Assembly (NCBI GenBank): GCA_003153855.1
Contig: PMBM01000030.1
Coordinates: forward strand, 14,245-20,366
DNA length: 6,122 nt
DNA from: Propionibacteriaceae bacterium
Lineage (GTDB): Bacteria; Actinomycetota; Actinomycetes; Propionibacteriales; Propionibacteriaceae
Direction: 5' to 3'
Shown: in pieces, positions 5,634-6,122 of the stretch
Layout of the letters: every line of letters starts with the position of its first letter
How positions within the stretch are numbered: the first letter of the stretch is position 1
Position numbers and translations under genes: made by a program
The notes under the pieces: generated by a model
Databases searched by the model: none
The model's input: the letters and a program-made list of their open reading frames with translations, nothing else
What the model was told of the DNA's origin: nothing

Positions 5634-6122
5634 GGTGAGGAGGGAGGTGCGCTCCCCCAGCCGCCGGCGAACCAGGCGTCGGCGACCAGCGGACGGAAGC
5701 GCGGCAGGACATCCGCGATGAGATCTGGCTCGGCGAGGTCCAGCAGCTGGGCGACGGCGCCGAGGATGTCGTGCAGTGAGAGGTCGCCGTCGCAGGCGCC
5801 GAGTACGCCGCCGAGGGCCGTGTCGACCTCGATCGCCCGGCGAAGACCGCGCTGCTGGCGCATCACGATGTGCGTCGGGTCCGCGGCGCCCGGAGCACCG
5901 ATCGTCTCCTGCACGACGTCCTCGGTCAGCTGCCACACGTGGTCGAGGAGCTGGTCGTCGCTCCACTGAGCCGACTCGACAGCGTCGAAATGCGCTGCCA
6001 GGGCGGTTCCCACGGGCTGCTCGACGGCGTGCGGCCAGCCCTCGATCCGTACGTCCGGCACGTCCCGCCCGGCATTGACAAGGGAGATCCAGCCCATCCC
6101 GATCCCGGTGATGCCGAGGTGG
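5615..6122 (-). CDS. Methyltransferase-family protein (DUF7059/HemK-like fusion type), C-terminal part
   Basis: About 169 C-terminal residues are visible; the gene starts beyond the right edge, and the internal ATG at 6097 is not taken as the start because the frame stays open with HLGITGIG before MGWISLV. Recognisable stretches are GITGIGMGWISLV near the edge, VQETIGAPGAADPTHIVMRQ (the APGA-DP-IVxRQQRG pattern) and ALGGVLGACDGDLSLHDIL. From memory this matches the end of actinobacterial class I SAM-dependent methyltransferases with an N-terminal DUF7059 domain, often found beside topA. The catalytic NPPY-type motif would lie outside the window, so activity cannot be judged here. The last residues (about AGGWGSAPPSSPVQVLS) look poorly conserved and partly derive from the 17-bp direct repeat. 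It is upstream of topA on the same strand with 158 bp between. Confidence 0.72.
   Translation of the reverse strand, partial: HLGITGIGMGWISLVNAGRDVPDVRIEGWPHAVEQPVGTALAAHFDAVESAQWSDDQLLDHVWQLTEDVVQETIGAPGAADPTHIVMRQQRGLRRAIEVDTALGGVLGACDGDLSLHDILGAVAQLLDLAEPDLIADVLPRFRPLVADAWFAGGWGSAPPSSPVQVLS

Noticed and set aside
5615..6097. A small complete gene starting at ATG 6097
   Set aside because: The frame stays open to the window edge and the residues before the ATG fit the methyltransferase family, so the gene is a fragment of a longer one.
1..6122. CRISPR arrays, tRNA or rRNA genes, intact insertion sequences
   Set aside because: No regularly spaced direct repeats beyond the pair near 5600, no tRNA or rRNA signature and no transposase reading frame were seen on either strand.

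Overview
The window is GC-rich, compact DNA from what looks like an actinomycete. The evidence is strong G/C preference at third codon positions, GTG starts, a TopA with C-terminal GRYGPYV-type repeats and a lysine-rich tail in place of zinc fingers, and a topA-tmk gene pair. The mix of genes would suit Propionibacteriales (Nocardioides or Aeromicrobium relatives), but that placement is inference from memory of the families, not a search result.

Layout, left to right. At 1-299 (minus) lies the N-terminal 99 residues of an FAD-linked oxidase/dehydrogenase of the D-lactate dehydrogenase type, cut by the window edge and probably transcribed as a leaderless mRNA. A 130-bp divergent spacer (300-429) separates it from a plus-strand gene (430-1857). 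That gene encodes a DoxX-like membrane protein with an unusually long acidic, disordered, repeat-bearing N-terminal extension. It ends in a strong hairpin terminator (1875-1907). The 246-bp convergent gap 1858-2103 has no credible gene but is densely structured: terminator hairpin, a small hairpin, a ~102-nt nearly continuous long hairpin (1943-2044), and another small hairpin just downstream of tmk. Minus-strand tmk (thymidylate kinase, 2104-2718) lies 2 bp downstream of topA (DNA topoisomerase I, 2721-5456). Then come a 158-bp leader/promoter gap and the C-terminal ~169 residues of a methyltransferase-family protein (5615-6122, minus) that runs off the right edge.

The housekeeping core is topA-tmk: TopA removes negative supercoils and Tmk makes dTDP for DNA synthesis, a coupling common in actinobacteria. 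The upstream methyltransferase-like gene is probably also part of the conserved neighbourhood. The flanking redox gene and DoxX protein are separate transcription units with no evident link to DNA metabolism. No CRISPR array, tRNA, rRNA or intact mobile element is seen. The most unusual items are the long hairpin element between DoxX and tmk, the 17-bp direct repeats spaced 21 bp at the methyltransferase stop codon upstream of topA, and the tailed DoxX architecture.
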